DNA from: Acidobacteriota bacterium
GTDB taxonomy: Bacteria; Acidobacteriota; Terriglobia; Terriglobales; Acidobacteriaceae
Direction of reading: 5' to 3'
DNA: 6,454 bases
NCBI GenBank assembly: GCA_003225595.1
Contig: QIAR01000439.1
Coordinates: 1-6,454 of the forward strand
The translations under genes were made by a program, and so were the position numbers. The notes under the pieces were generated by a model that was not told where the DNA came from, made no database searches, and was given only the letters and a program-made list of their open reading frames with translations. This document shows, in pieces, positions 1 to 6,260 of the stretch (position 1 is its first letter; every line of letters begins with the position of its first letter).

Positions 1-5
1 TGGCC

Positions 6-32
6 GGGCGCTAGGCCGAAACCTGGGCGCCC
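6..32 (-). terminator. GC-rich hairpin downstream of the small secreted-protein gene, candidate terminator
   Basis: GGGCGC at 6-11 and GCGCCC at 27-32 are perfect reverse complements. Inside them AGG (13-15) can also pair with CCT (22-24), giving a two-part stem with a small internal bulge and a six-base loop. It lies about 44 bases beyond the stop codon of the minus-strand gene, where a transcription end would be expected. No T-run follows it in the minus-strand direction (the next bases read GGCCA), so it is not a textbook intrinsic terminator. It may act as an mRNA 3' stabilising structure, a weak terminator, or nothing. Confidence 0.35.
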
Positions 33-75
33 CTGCACTGAGCTTCTCCGTCGTATTACTTACTCGAATCCGGAC

Positions 76-495
76 CTATTGCTTCAGAAAATCCACGGTG
101 AGCGTTCTCCCGGAATCGGTTTCAATCGCCAGGATTTCCTTTCCGCCGTTAACAACCACGAAGTTGAAGTTTAAATCGCCACTACTGGTGCTGAACGAGC
201 CGGTGCAGTTGGAACTCACGGCATAAGTGCCACTGAGCGTTCCCTGAGAGATGGCGCCGTTGTCGCTGGCGGTAAAAGAGGCAGCCCAATTCCCCGCGCC
301 GTTGAATACGGCTAATCCCACAAACGCGTCTGGAAGGAACCGGGAGCTGCTGGTTTGCGAACCGCCGCCTGAGGTGCTAAAACCGTACCCGCCGGTCAAG
401 GTGGCCGCTGTGCAAGAAGCCTGAGCTGCCGGTGTGGTGACGAGCAAGGCCGCGAACAAGAGCGCCGCGGTTGCGAATACAAGCCTGAATTTCAT
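76..495 (-). CDS. Small exported protein of unknown function, Acidobacteria-type Cys/Gly/Tyr-rich domain
   Basis: This 139-residue protein is very probably exported. Residues 1-26 form a classic Sec signal peptide: MKFR start, a hydrophobic stretch at about 5-19, and AQA before a predicted cleavage at 26/27. The mature part is small, rich in Gly, Ser, Thr and Asn, and has only two cysteines (Cys28, Cys97) that could form a disulfide. Two segments resemble each other: 'ATLTGGYGFS' (31-40) and 'GTLSGTYAVS' (85-94), suggesting a beta-rich fold with an internal repeat. I recognise the overall pattern as a family of short secreted proteins common in Acidobacteriota, without a known function. The start at 495 is preferred because GGAGG (501-505, minus strand) sits 5 bases upstream and the reading gives a compact signal peptide. 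An in-frame ATG at 549 also has a good Shine-Dalgarno and would add 18 residues. The gene is divergent from the regulator at 733 and ends near a GC hairpin. Coding and secretion are well supported; the role is unknown. Confidence 0.8.
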   Translation of the reverse strand: MKFRLVFATAALLFAALLVTTPAAQASCTAATLTGGYGFSTSGGGSQTSSSRFLPDAFVGLAVFNGAGNWAASFTASDNGAISQGTLSGTYAVSSNCTGSFSTSSGDLNFNFVVVNGGKEILAIETDSGRTLTVDFLKQ

Positions 496-556
496 GGTGT
501 CCTCCGCTTCAAACCGGAATTTCCTTTTTGACCCCAAAACGTTTTTCATAGCATTT

Positions 557-562
557 CTCCTC
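557..562 (-). promoter_or_regulatory. Second Shine-Dalgarno, for an alternative upstream start of the secreted-protein gene
   Basis: On the minus strand GAGGAG (562-557) is followed after 7 bases by an ATG at 549-547. That ATG is in frame with the preferred start at 495 and would give a 157-residue product beginning MKNVLGSKRKF, with an 18-residue basic/acidic extension ahead of the signal peptide. Both starts therefore have credible ribosome binding sites. The sequence alone does not decide between them. Confidence 0.4.
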
Positions 563-638
563 GTGTCCGAGGAAGACTCCCTCGGCATCCAGCGCCCCTT
601 TTACTGGCAGAATCGGCAAAAGTCTTTAGGGACGGCTA

Positions 639-660
639 AGGTTTTCTTGAGGTTTTGTTA
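639..660 (+). promoter_or_regulatory. 11-bp tandem direct repeat, candidate winged-helix regulator binding site
   Basis: AGGTTTTCTTG (639-649) is followed directly by AGGTTTTGTTA (650-660), matching at 9 of 11 positions. A weaker third unit sharing the leading AGG lies in the same phase at 628-638. OmpR/PhoB-family winged-helix proteins commonly bind tandem direct repeats with about 11-bp (one helical turn) spacing, and the gene starting at 733 encodes such a DNA-binding domain. The repeat ends about 33 bases upstream of the TATAAT element, a position suited to an activator site. That this protein binds here is inference, and a short AT-rich repeat can arise by chance. Confidence 0.35.
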
Positions 661-670
661 AGACCGGGAG

Positions 671-698
671 TTTTAGGGCTTGAAAAAGGGGTTATAAT
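671..698 (+). promoter_or_regulatory. Candidate sigma70-type promoter for the regulator gene
   Basis: A perfect TATAAT -10 hexamer lies at 693-698. With a 16-base spacer the -35 position is TTTTAG (671-676), a poor match to TTGACA, which suggests a promoter that needs an activator. Transcription would begin near 705, leaving a short leader of roughly 28 bases before the ATG at 733. The direct repeat at 639-660 sits just upstream. Confidence 0.5.
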
Positions 699-721
699 TG
701 CTGCCGCTTTCCCCCTCGTCT

Positions 722-728
722 GGGAGGG
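722..728 (+). promoter_or_regulatory. Strong Shine-Dalgarno fixing the regulator start at 733
   Basis: GGGAGGG at 722-728 contains the core GGAGG (723-727), 5 bases before the ATG at 733. This selects that ATG over the TTG at 655, which would add 26 residues unlike the family's N terminus and would place the start upstream of the TATAAT promoter element. Confidence 0.7.
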
Positions 729-732
729 CGTC

Positions 733-2607
733 ATGGATGGCGACTTCCGAGTGGGGCCCTGGTTGGTCCAGCCCAACCTGAACACTGTCTCCCGTAACGG
801 CACAGCCATTCGTCTTGAGCCGAAGGTGATGGAGGTCTTAGTGTGCCTGGCTGGGCACGCTGGTGAACCCCTACCCAAGGAAACCTTGCTGCGAGCGGTC
901 TGGCCGGATACATTCGTCAGCGAGGCCGTGCTGAGCCGGTGTATTTCCGAGCTCCGCCGTGTCTTTGAAGATGACGCCCGAGAACCACGACTTATTCAGA
1001 CCATCCCGAAGCGAGGATATCGGCTGGTAGCCCCGGTCGAGCCGGTTAACGACACGCAATTTGAGCTCAGGCACACTGAGACATCGGTGAGCAGTCAAAA
1101 CTCGCGAATCGTCGCAATGACTCTCAGCAGTATCGCTTTGCTTTGCGGTCTGCTGATCGCTTTCGACGTGCGCGGTCTACGAGAACGGTTGGTTGGGAGC
1201 AGGATGCCGCCCATCCACTCTATTGCTGTGCTGCCGCTGAAAAATCTCTCCGATGATCCCGCGCAAAAATACTTCGCCTATGGCATGGCCGAAGAGTTGA
1301 TCACCGATCTCTCACAGATGAGCGGCCTGAAGGTAATCTCCCATACGTCTGTTAACCGATATCAAGATACCGATAAACCCGTTCCACAGGTTGCTCGCGA
1401 GCTGGGTGTGGATGCTGTAGTAGAAGGGGCGGTGCAACGTTCCGGTGATCGGGTTCGCATCACTGCGCAGTTGATCTACGCACCCCAAGACTCAAATCTT
1501 TGGGCCCGGACCTACGATGGTGATCTCCGGGACGTACTTGCATTGCAGAGTACGGTCGCGCGTGAGATCGCAGATGAAATCCGTGTCAAGATGACTCCAC
1601 AAGAAACGGTTCGGCTGACTAAGGCCCGCCCGGTGCTTCCGAAGGCTCTGGAGGCATATTGGAAGGGTCACTATCATCTATCGCTGCTTCAACGCGAGCG
1701 GTTCGTCCAAGGCCGGGAGCAATTTGCCCGTCGAGAGCTTCGCGACGCGCTCGCAAATTTCGAAGAGGCCATTCAGATCGATCCCACCTATGCTCCGGCT
1801 TATCTCGGATACACGAGTGCGGTTGTCGAGTTTCAGTATGGGTGGGATCCCCACACCGATCTGACGCCGAAACGTAAGTGGGCACTCATGAAGGCGCTGG
1901 AGTTGGATGACACCCTGGCCGGAGCCCATTTGGGGCTGGCAGAAGATCTCTATGCCCAGTGGAACTGGACGGGCGCAGAGAAAGAATACAAGCGTGCGCT
2001 TGAGCTCGATCCAAACTCTGCGACGGCTCACTGGTGCTATGCGGGGTTCCTCTACTCGATGGGAAGGGTGCAGGAAGGGCTAAAGCATCATGAGCTACAA
2101 GTGCAACTTGATCCGGACTTGGACCATACCGATCGCTTCCCTACGTTATCGCTTAACCAGCAGATCGAACAGATGCGGAGATTTATCGAGACCCACAGCG
2201 GAGCTGCACTTGAGAACTACTGGCAGCTCTACCTTTTGCTGGCCAAGGCGGGACGGCACAAAGAAGCCATCGATGAAATGGAGAGTGGATTGACGCGTTT
2301 CGGCTGGACAGAGTCCGCCAAGGCGCTCCGACGTGGCTACGCGCAGGGTGGCTATCAGGGCGCTCTCCGCGAAGCGGCAAAGAGCTTGGAGGCAAAGGCT
2401 AAACACAACGAGTACTTCCCGCCTAATGTGCTCGCTTACCTTTACGGAGTTCTGGGTGACAAGGACCGCGCTTTTGCCTGGATGGAAAAGGCCTATGAAA
2501 TCCACGAGGGATCGATTGCGAGCATGAAAGTCAATCTTGACTATGAGCCACTGCGTTCCGACCCAAGATTTGCAGCGATGCTCCGGCAGGTTGGGCTGCC
2601 TGAGTAA
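733..2607 (+). CDS. Membrane-anchored winged-helix transcriptional regulator with TolB-like and TPR domains (CadC/ToxR-like architecture)
   Basis: This 624-residue protein is a likely one-component signal transducer. Residues 4-102 form an OmpR/PhoB-type winged helix: 'FRVGPWLVQP', then 'LEPKVMEVLVCLAGHAGE', the recognition-helix region 'VLSRCISELRRVF', and the wing motif 'IQTIPKRGYRLVAPV'. After a polar linker, residues 126-144 are a single hydrophobic span followed by arginines. Residues about 162-285 match the TolB N-terminal/FlgO-like domain typical of this family ('IAVLPLKNLSDDPAQKYFAYGM', quoted in part: IAVLPLKNLS, YFAYGMAEELITDL, LGVDAVVEGAVQRSGDRVRI). The remainder, about 290-615, is a TPR array with repeats ending in 'AIQIDPTYAPAYLG' and 'ALELDPNSATAHW'. 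The expected topology is DNA binding in the cytoplasm and TolB/TPR in the periplasm, though some homologues may be fully cytoplasmic on that side. The start is set by GGAGG 5 bases upstream. The receptor gene follows after 67 bp, so it is the obvious candidate target or partner. The ligand is unknown. The reading frame is intact. Confidence 0.88.
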   Translation: MDGDFRVGPWLVQPNLNTVSRNGTAIRLEPKVMEVLVCLAGHAGEPLPKETLLRAVWPDTFVSEAVLSRCISELRRVFEDDAREPRLIQTIPKRGYRLVAPVEPVNDTQFELRHTETSVSSQNSRIVAMTLSSIALLCGLLIAFDVRGLRERLVGSRMPPIHSIAVLPLKNLSDDPAQKYFAYGMAEELITDLSQMSGLKVISHTSVNRYQDTDKPVPQVARELGVDAVVEGAVQRSGDRVRITAQLIYAPQDSNLWARTYDGDLRDVLALQSTVAREIADEIRVKMTPQETVRLTKARPVLPKALEAYWKGHYHLSLLQRERFVQGREQFARRELRDALANFEEAIQIDPTYAPAYLGYTSAVVEFQYGWDPHTDLTPKRKWALMKALELDDTLAGAHLGLAEDLYAQWNWTGAEKEYKRALELDPNSATAHWCYAGFLYSMGRVQEGLKHHELQVQLDPDLDHTDRFPTLSLNQQIEQMRRFIETHSGAALENYWQLYLLLAKAGRHKEAIDEMESGLTRFGWTESAKALRRGYAQGGYQGALREAAKSLEAKAKHNEYFPPNVLAYLYGVLGDKDRAFAWMEKAYEIHEGSIASMKVNLDYEPLRSDPRFAAMLRQVGLPE

Positions 2608-2643
2608 CTACCGCTACGTCCGTCGCTCGTTGTGGAAATTGGG

Positions 2644-2658
2644 GCATCACCGTGGTGC
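2644..2658 (+). promoter_or_regulatory. 15-bp near-palindrome just upstream of the receptor start
   Basis: GCATCAC (2644-2650) and GTGGTGC (2652-2658) form an inverted repeat around one central base, with 6 of 7 pairs matching and the seventh a G-U pair if transcribed. It ends about 4 bases before the weak Shine-Dalgarno of the receptor gene. It could be an operator-like site or a small RNA hairpin affecting translation of the second gene. No convincing -10/-35 pair was found in the 67-bp gap, so the receptor is probably transcribed from the upstream gene. Confidence 0.25.
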
Positions 2659-2674
2659 GCAAGAGTGAGAACAC

Positions 2675-5600
2675 ATGGCTGGCCGAAGTACCTCGATCAT
2701 CTACGTGGCCGGTATTTTCCTGGGTCTTACTGTCAGTGCTTCGTCCCAGACCCAGACCACCGGCCGCATCACCGGCACGGTAAAGGATGCGCAGGGCGCA
2801 GTCATCATCGGCGCACAAGTAAGCATTGAAAATCCCGCCACCGCGGACAAGCATTCGGTGACGACCGACACCTCCGGCAACTACTCCATTCTCCAGCTTC
2901 CGCCAGGGGCATACGATGTCAGGATAAGTGTCCCTGGGTTCACTCCGGCGGTGTTCCATGCGGTGACAATCGGCCTGGCTGAGACCAGCACCATCAACGC
3001 AAGCTTACAAATTGCACAGAGCAGCGTCGCGGTTACCGTAAGCGGCGCGCCACCTGTGGTGCGCGGCGACAGCTCTGAGCTTGCCTCCACCATCGACTCG
3101 CGCAGCTTGGAGACTTTACCTCTTCCCACACGCAATTTCCTGCAGCTACTGAGGCTCGCGCCGGGAGTTTCCGCGCCGCTCTCCAACAACAGCGCCGTTG
3201 GCCGCAACTCACCTAACGTCTCCGTCAACGGGTCGCGGGTGACGCAGAACGGCTACCAGATCAACGGAATCGATGCCACCGACATCTCTCTGCATGTCTT
3301 CGCTGATGTTGCCATTCCCGCGCCGGAGAGCGTCATCGAAGTGAACGTGCAGACCTCTCTGTACGACGCTTCTGTCGCGGGTGCGGGTGGCAGCGTGCAA
3401 GTGGTTACGAAGAATGGCAGCAATTTCCTGCATGGGGCCGCGTATGAATATTTCCGCAATGAAGCTTTCAACGCCAATGATGCCAATCTGAATGCCGTGG
3501 GCCTGGGCCGCCCGGTCATGAGGCGCAACGTGTATGGGGCCACGCTGGGCGGCCCGCTGCGCAAGAACAAAGCATTTTTCTTTCTTTCCTATCAGGGCAC
3601 GCGAGATGCGAACGGAGCAACTGAGCAAAGCTTGTACAAGAGCGTGCTCATTGCGCGTGGGTTGACGGACGACCGCTCGGCGGCGACTCTGATGAATATC
3701 TTCGGAGTGCCCTCAATCGACCCGATTTCCCTGAAGCTGCTGAACCTCACACTTCCGAACGGACACTTTCTGATTCCTACACCGCAAACTGCTGACGGAT
3801 TCGTAACAGGCACAGCGCTCTCCACCTACTACGAACAACAGTTCAACACCAATGTCGATTACCGCATAACTTCGAGAGATCTGACAACTGGCAAGTTCTT
3901 CTTCGCCCATTCTCCGCTTTTCAGCGCAATATCTGGATCGAATTTCGGTACGCCCTCCAGCCTCCCTGGTTTCGGCGCGTTTATCAGTGTCGATAATCGC
4001 GTGCTTTCGCTGCAAGAAATTCACACTTTCAGCCCGACCGCCGTGAACGAGGCGCGATTCGGCTACAGTTTCCTGCGGCATGATGAAGTACCGCAGGAGT
4101 CGGTACACGACAGTTCTCTGGGCATGCAGCGCTCGAACGCTGGCCAGTATCCCGGCTTGCCGCTGATTGTGCTGGGTCGCGATGAAGGCGCCGCATCCAT
4201 TGGGACCTCCGATATCACCTATCGCGGCAACATGCCGTCGCTGTCGTTTGCCGATATTGTCTCGCTGCAACGGGGAAAGCAGAACATCCGGTTTGGAGGT
4301 GAGGTCCGTCACTCTGAGTGGCGCGCGCGGGCAGGAGTTTTTTCTTACGGCGAAATTGATTTTCCGACCTTCGATGACTTCTTGGTCGGAAACACCGGCG
4401 CCTCACAAATCCGCGACGGAACCTTCGGCTTCGCCCACCTCGGCACGGGGCTGACACAACGAGACTTTATAACGGCTGACTACCATCTCTTTGTTCAAGA
4501 TGACTGGAAGATCTCTCCGAAGTTTACGGTCAATCTGGGTTTGCGTTACGAGCTGGATCCGCCACCCTATGATTCCCAAGGTCGCATCGGGGGCTTCGAT
4601 CCTGCACTCTACAAGCCCAGCATGGAAGTCGATGGCAACGGCCTCCCGGTGGGGCCACCGGCCGCGGGCATCACTGAGGCGGGAAATGCGCTTCCGCAAT
4701 ACAGTTTGCCGGACGTAACCAGAGTCGGAAAGCGTATGGTGAAAAGTATTGATCCGAACAATTTCGGCCCGCGCATCGGTCTGGCCTGGTCACTGCTGGA
4801 CTCGGGCCGGCTGGCCCTCCGCTCTGGATATGGCATTTTCTATTCGCGACCATCGTTCTTTTATCTGGCCTTGGGATACTTTTCCCCGCCATTCTTCCTG
4901 GATTCCGACACATCGGGGCAGCCTTTCAGCAATCCTTTTAAGACTGCACCGCCGGACAACAGCTTTCCTCTCCTCCAACCTGGCAACTCGGTCAGCGCGG
5001 GCGTGATTGACCGTAACGCCCGCACCCCCTACACCCAACAATTCAACACCAGTGTGCAATATGAGCTATTGCGAAATACGACGTTGCAGATCGCCTATGT
5101 CGGCTCACGTGGGGTCAAGCTGTTTCGCGTGGTCGCTCGAAACCAGGCACGGATCGCCAGCCTGGACCACCCGATCACAAACGCAGTGACTGGCCAGGTA
5201 ATCACAGACAATTCAATTGAAAATGTATCCCTGCGGGCGCCCATGCAGGGGGTGAGCACCGCATTTTTCGTCCTGAACGAATCGACGGCGCAATCCACAT
5301 ATCATTCTCTTCAGGCAACTTTGAACCATCGGTTTTCCCGCGGATTGCAATTCTCAGCTTCCTACACGTTCTCAAGATCAATTGACAACGCTTCTAATCC
5401 AGGCGGGGGCGCAAATTCCGACGGCTCTCTGGATCGCAGCGGCGGGCTCGACACCGCGAATGTGTGGGGTAATCAGCTGGACCCTCGCGGGAATCGCGGG
5501 ATTTCCGATTTCGATCGCAGTCATTATTTTGTACTCAACTACATTTGGAATGTGCCTGAACCGTCGTTTGCACATGGTTCAACCGTGGAGCGGCTCCTGT

Positions 5601-6115
5601 TTTCGAACTGGCAACTTTCAGGCATTGTGACCGCCATGTCGGGTCTGCCGGTGGACATTTTCGACCCCGGAGGTGGTTTTCTTTATGGACTATTCCTTGG
5701 AGCGCGTCCGAACTGGGCGCCAGGCGCAAACAGTAAGGCTGCGATGAGCAAAGTTCCCGTAGGCTACTACTTTAACCCTTCAGCTTTTTCCCAGGCGCTA
5801 GTGCAACCAGGCCAGCCGATACCGAGCGCAGACGACCCCACGGCTTTGGCGAGTGACCAGGGAACCGACATCGGCAATGTTGGACGCAATGTCCTGCGTG
5901 GGCCAGCTCAGAGCAACATCGATTTTTCGGTTGGTAAGCGCTTTCCTCTGACCGAGTTGAAAGGCATAGAATTCCGTGCGGACTTCTTTAATCTACCGAA
6001 TCACGCGAACCGAGATAATCCCGTCAGTGACATCGGCAATGCCGATTTCGGGAAAGTCCTAAGCTTCAGCTCCAGCCCGCGAATTGTCCAGTTTGCACTG
6101 AAGTTCACCTTCTAA
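2675..6115 (+). CDS. Oar-like TonB-dependent receptor / outer-membrane protein with N-terminal carboxypeptidase-regulatory domain
   Basis: This 1146-residue protein should sit in the outer membrane as a large beta-barrel with a plug, binding or importing a substrate in a TonB-linked way. Residues 1-24 form a signal peptide ending near SASS/Q. Residues about 29-112 are a CarboxypepD_reg-like beta-sandwich ('GRITGTVKDAQGAVIIGAQV', then 'TDTSGNYSILQLPPGAYDV'). Residues about 145-250 are the plug ('LPLPTRNFLQLLRLAPGV', 'VNGSRVTQNGYQINGID', 'GGSVQVVTKNGSNFLHG'). Barrel hallmarks follow: 'YGATLGGPLRKNKAFFFLSY' (about 287-306), 'FVQDDWKISPKFTVNLGLRY' (about 606-625), 'YTFSRSIDNAS' (about 896), and a C terminus ending FALKFTF, with the terminal Phe used for BAM-mediated insertion. 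I saw no cysteine and no clear TonB box. Length fits Acidobacterial Oar-like receptors (about 1000-1200 residues). The ATG at 2675 is supported by the signal peptide and a modest GAGTGAG Shine-Dalgarno (2663-2669). Substrate cannot be read from sequence; SusC-like glycan uptake, peptides or adhesion are all possible. Residues about 457-521 are encoded by DNA repeated exactly at 6261-6454. Confidence 0.9.
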   Translation: MAGRSTSIIYVAGIFLGLTVSASSQTQTTGRITGTVKDAQGAVIIGAQVSIENPATADKHSVTTDTSGNYSILQLPPGAYDVRISVPGFTPAVFHAVTIGLAETSTINASLQIAQSSVAVTVSGAPPVVRGDSSELASTIDSRSLETLPLPTRNFLQLLRLAPGVSAPLSNNSAVGRNSPNVSVNGSRVTQNGYQINGIDATDISLHVFADVAIPAPESVIEVNVQTSLYDASVAGAGGSVQVVTKNGSNFLHGAAYEYFRNEAFNANDANLNAVGLGRPVMRRNVYGATLGGPLRKNKAFFFLSYQGTRDANGATEQSLYKSVLIARGLTDDRSAATLMNIFGVPSIDPISLKLLNLTLPNGHFLIPTPQTADGFVTGTALSTYYEQQFNTNVDYRITSRDLTTGKFFFAHSPLFSAISGSNFGTPSSLPGFGAFISVDNRVLSLQEIHTFSPTAVNEARFGYSFLRHDEVPQESVHDSSLGMQRSNAGQYPGLPLIVLGRDEGAASIGTSDITYRGNMPSLSFADIVSLQRGKQNIRFGGEVRHSEWRARAGVFSYGEIDFPTFDDFLVGNTGASQIRDGTFGFAHLGTGLTQRDFITADYHLFVQDDWKISPKFTVNLGLRYELDPPPYDSQGRIGGFDPALYKPSMEVDGNGLPVGPPAAGITEAGNALPQYSLPDVTRVGKRMVKSIDPNNFGPRIGLAWSLLDSGRLALRSGYGIFYSRPSFFYLALGYFSPPFFLDSDTSGQPFSNPFKTAPPDNSFPLLQPGNSVSAGVIDRNARTPYTQQFNTSVQYELLRNTTLQIAYVGSRGVKLFRVVARNQARIASLDHPITNAVTGQVITDNSIENVSLRAPMQGVSTAFFVLNESTAQSTYHSLQATLNHRFSRGLQFSASYTFSRSIDNASNPGGGANSDGSLDRSGGLDTANVWGNQLDPRGNRGISDFDRSHYFVLNYIWNVPEPSFAHGSTVERLLFSNWQLSGIVTAMSGLPVDIFDPGGGFLYGLFLGARPNWAPGANSKAAMSKVPVGYYFNPSAFSQALVQPGQPIPSADDPTALASDQGTDIGNVGRNVLRGPAQSNIDFSVGKRFPLTELKGIEFRADFFNLPNHANRDNPVSDIGNADFGKVLSFSSSPRIVQFALKFTF
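4044..4237 (+). repeat. 194-bp exact direct repeat, copy 1 (inside the receptor gene)
   Basis: This segment encodes receptor residues about 457-521, beginning in the barrel strand 'NEARFGYSFLRHDE' and ending near 'ITYRGNMP'. It is identical base for base to 6261-6454. The base just before it differs between copies (G at 4043, T at 6260), so the left boundary is sharp. The right boundary cannot be judged because the second copy stops at the window edge. Confidence 0.97.
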
Positions 6116-6260
6116 CAGCCAATCCCCACCGGTTCCGTTTACGTAGGGTTTTACCTAGAAAGTCGATGGCGCCAGTAACCTTCGACCTTGGCCTGGCTCG
6201 CCCGCGGGCTGCAGCGTACCACTTTCATCCCTTTGCGGGTGGCAGCCGCCCATGACCAAT
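6116..6260. other. Non-coding gap between the receptor stop and the repeat copy
   Basis: No gene is supported in these 145 bases. The receptor frame has its stop at 6113-6115 and a further in-frame stop (TAA 6176-6178). From 6179 onward that frame is open and runs without a break into the copied receptor segment, but the residues encoded before 6261 (for example 'TLAWLARGLQRTTF') do not resemble any receptor segment. The stretch does not match the sequence that precedes copy 1 of the repeat, and contains a weak hairpin at 6159-6189. Confidence 0.6.
6159..6189 (+). terminator. Weak inverted repeat after the receptor gene, possible transcription end
   Basis: AAAGTCGA (6159-6166) pairs with TCGACCTT (6182-6189) at 7 of 8 positions around a 15-base loop that itself contains the palindrome TGGCGCCA (6167-6174). 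It lies 43 bases past the receptor stop. No T-run follows, so an intrinsic terminator is doubtful. Confidence 0.22.

Noticed and set aside
550..588. Longest version of the secreted protein, starting at 588
   Set aside because: No good ribosome site precedes that ATG, and the N terminus MPRESSSDTRR would bury the signal peptide 30 residues inside.
680..698. TTGAAA (680-685) as the -35 partner of TATAAT (693-698)
   Set aside because: Only 7 bases separate them, far from the 16-18 needed.
655..732. Longer regulator starting at TTG 655
   Set aside because: The extra 26 residues do not resemble the family N terminus, the TATAAT element lies inside this stretch, and the ATG at 733 has an excellent Shine-Dalgarno.
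2531..2959. Antisense open frame (142 codons) spanning the regulator/receptor gap
   Set aside because: It overlaps both real genes, has low-complexity composition and no family resemblance, so it is a shadow frame.
3713..4312. Long antisense open frame (199 codons) within the receptor gene
   Set aside because: It lies wholly inside a well-supported gene, its product shows no recognisable domain or signal peptide, and GC-rich DNA commonly leaves such frames open.
5867..6041. 13-bp repeat GACATCGGCAATG at 5867-5879 and 6029-6041
   Set aside because: Both copies encode the DIGN motif usual near the C terminus of Oar-like receptors, so the repeat is explained by protein sequence.
6200..6209. 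Palindrome GCCCGCGGGC
   Set aside because: It has no loop and lies in GC-rich sequence where such 10-mers are expected by chance.
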